Source of the DNA: an uncultured Clostridia bacterium
Lineage (GTDB): Bacteria; Bacillota; Clostridia; Oscillospirales; Acutalibacteraceae
Length of the DNA: 14,959 nucleotides
Assembly: GCA_946004305.1 (NCBI GenBank)
Contig: CAMFZJ010000016.1
Coordinates: forward strand, 1 to 14,959
Direction: 5' to 3'
This document shows positions 14,914 through 14,959 of this stretch, in pieces (position 1 is the first letter of the stretch; each line of letters opens with the position of its first letter). Made by a program: the position numbers and the translations under genes. The notes beneath the pieces were generated by a model that was not told the origin of the DNA, did no database searches, and saw nothing but the letters and a program-made list of their open reading frames with translations.

Positions 14914-14959
14914 CTGTCTCTTATACACATCTGACGCTGCCGACGATACTCCTTGTGTA
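14914..14959 (+). other. Illumina Nextera adapter left on the contig end
   Basis: This is not genomic. Bases 14914-14932 are the Nextera transposase mosaic end (CTGTCTCTTATACACATCT). Bases 14933-14946 (GACGCTGCCGACGA) are the Read 1 side of the Nextera adapter. Bases 14947-14954 (TACTCCTT) are the reverse complement of the i5 index AAGGAGTA. The last five, GTGTA, match the start of the reverse-complemented P5 sequence. Genomic DNA therefore ends at 14913 at the latest. Confidence 0.97.

Noticed and set aside
1..14959. A novel defence, mobile or biosynthetic system
   Set aside because: Every sizeable gene fits a known housekeeping, sporulation or conserved unknown family, with no transposase, integrase, att-like repeat, CRISPR or toxin-antitoxin signature.

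Overview
The window reads as one end of a draft contig from a low-GC, spore-forming Firmicute, most likely a gut-type Clostridia of the Ruminococcaceae/Oscillospirales kind. That placement is an inference from AT-rich composition, GerA/GerAB spore-germination genes, HPr kinase, WhiA, the DUF421-DUF4363 pair, and the ispA-dxs-tlyA-nadK-argR order typical of clostridia. Nearly all of it is conserved chromosomal housekeeping DNA. I found no mobile element, CRISPR array, rRNA or tRNA gene.

Region 1 (1-1950) holds the 3' part of secD and complete secF, overlapping, closed by a strong intrinsic terminator. Region 2 (1950-3180) is a convergent intergenic gap rich in small hairpins, then a minus-strand two-gene operon: a YetF-like DUF421 membrane protein and a DUF4363 protein, with a promoter candidate. 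Region 3 (3210-5592) is a two-gene spore-germination operon (GerA-type plus a divergent, short GerAB-type permease) with no GerC lipoprotein gene beside it.

Region 4 (5612-9492) is a run behind a promoter candidate: hprK (carbon catabolite control), murB (peptidoglycan precursor), rapZ (nucleotide-binding regulator) and whiA (DNA-binding regulator). The yvcK gene usually found between rapZ and whiA is missing. Region 5 (9489-14896) is the xseB-ispA-dxs-tlyA-nadK-argR block: exonuclease VII small subunit, isoprenoid synthesis, rRNA methyltransferase, NAD kinase and arginine repressor. It joins whiA by a 4-nt ATGA overlap. The exonuclease VII large-subunit gene xseA, normally just before xseB, is not here. 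Genes in regions 4 and 5 lie on one strand with overlaps or short gaps, so they may be transcribed together.

Two things stand out. First, the dxs/tlyA junction carries an exact 303-bp direct tandem duplication (12225-12527 and 12528-12830) bounded by a 4-bp AGGA microhomology. It leaves dxs and the downstream tlyA intact but inserts a truncated 30-codon tlyA and a dead dxs tail between them. It is either a very recent duplication or an assembly error. Second, the last 46 bases (14914-14959) are Illumina Nextera adapter, including an i5 index and the first bases of P5. They are not genomic, and they show that this contig end was poorly trimmed. I did not find an undescribed biological system here.
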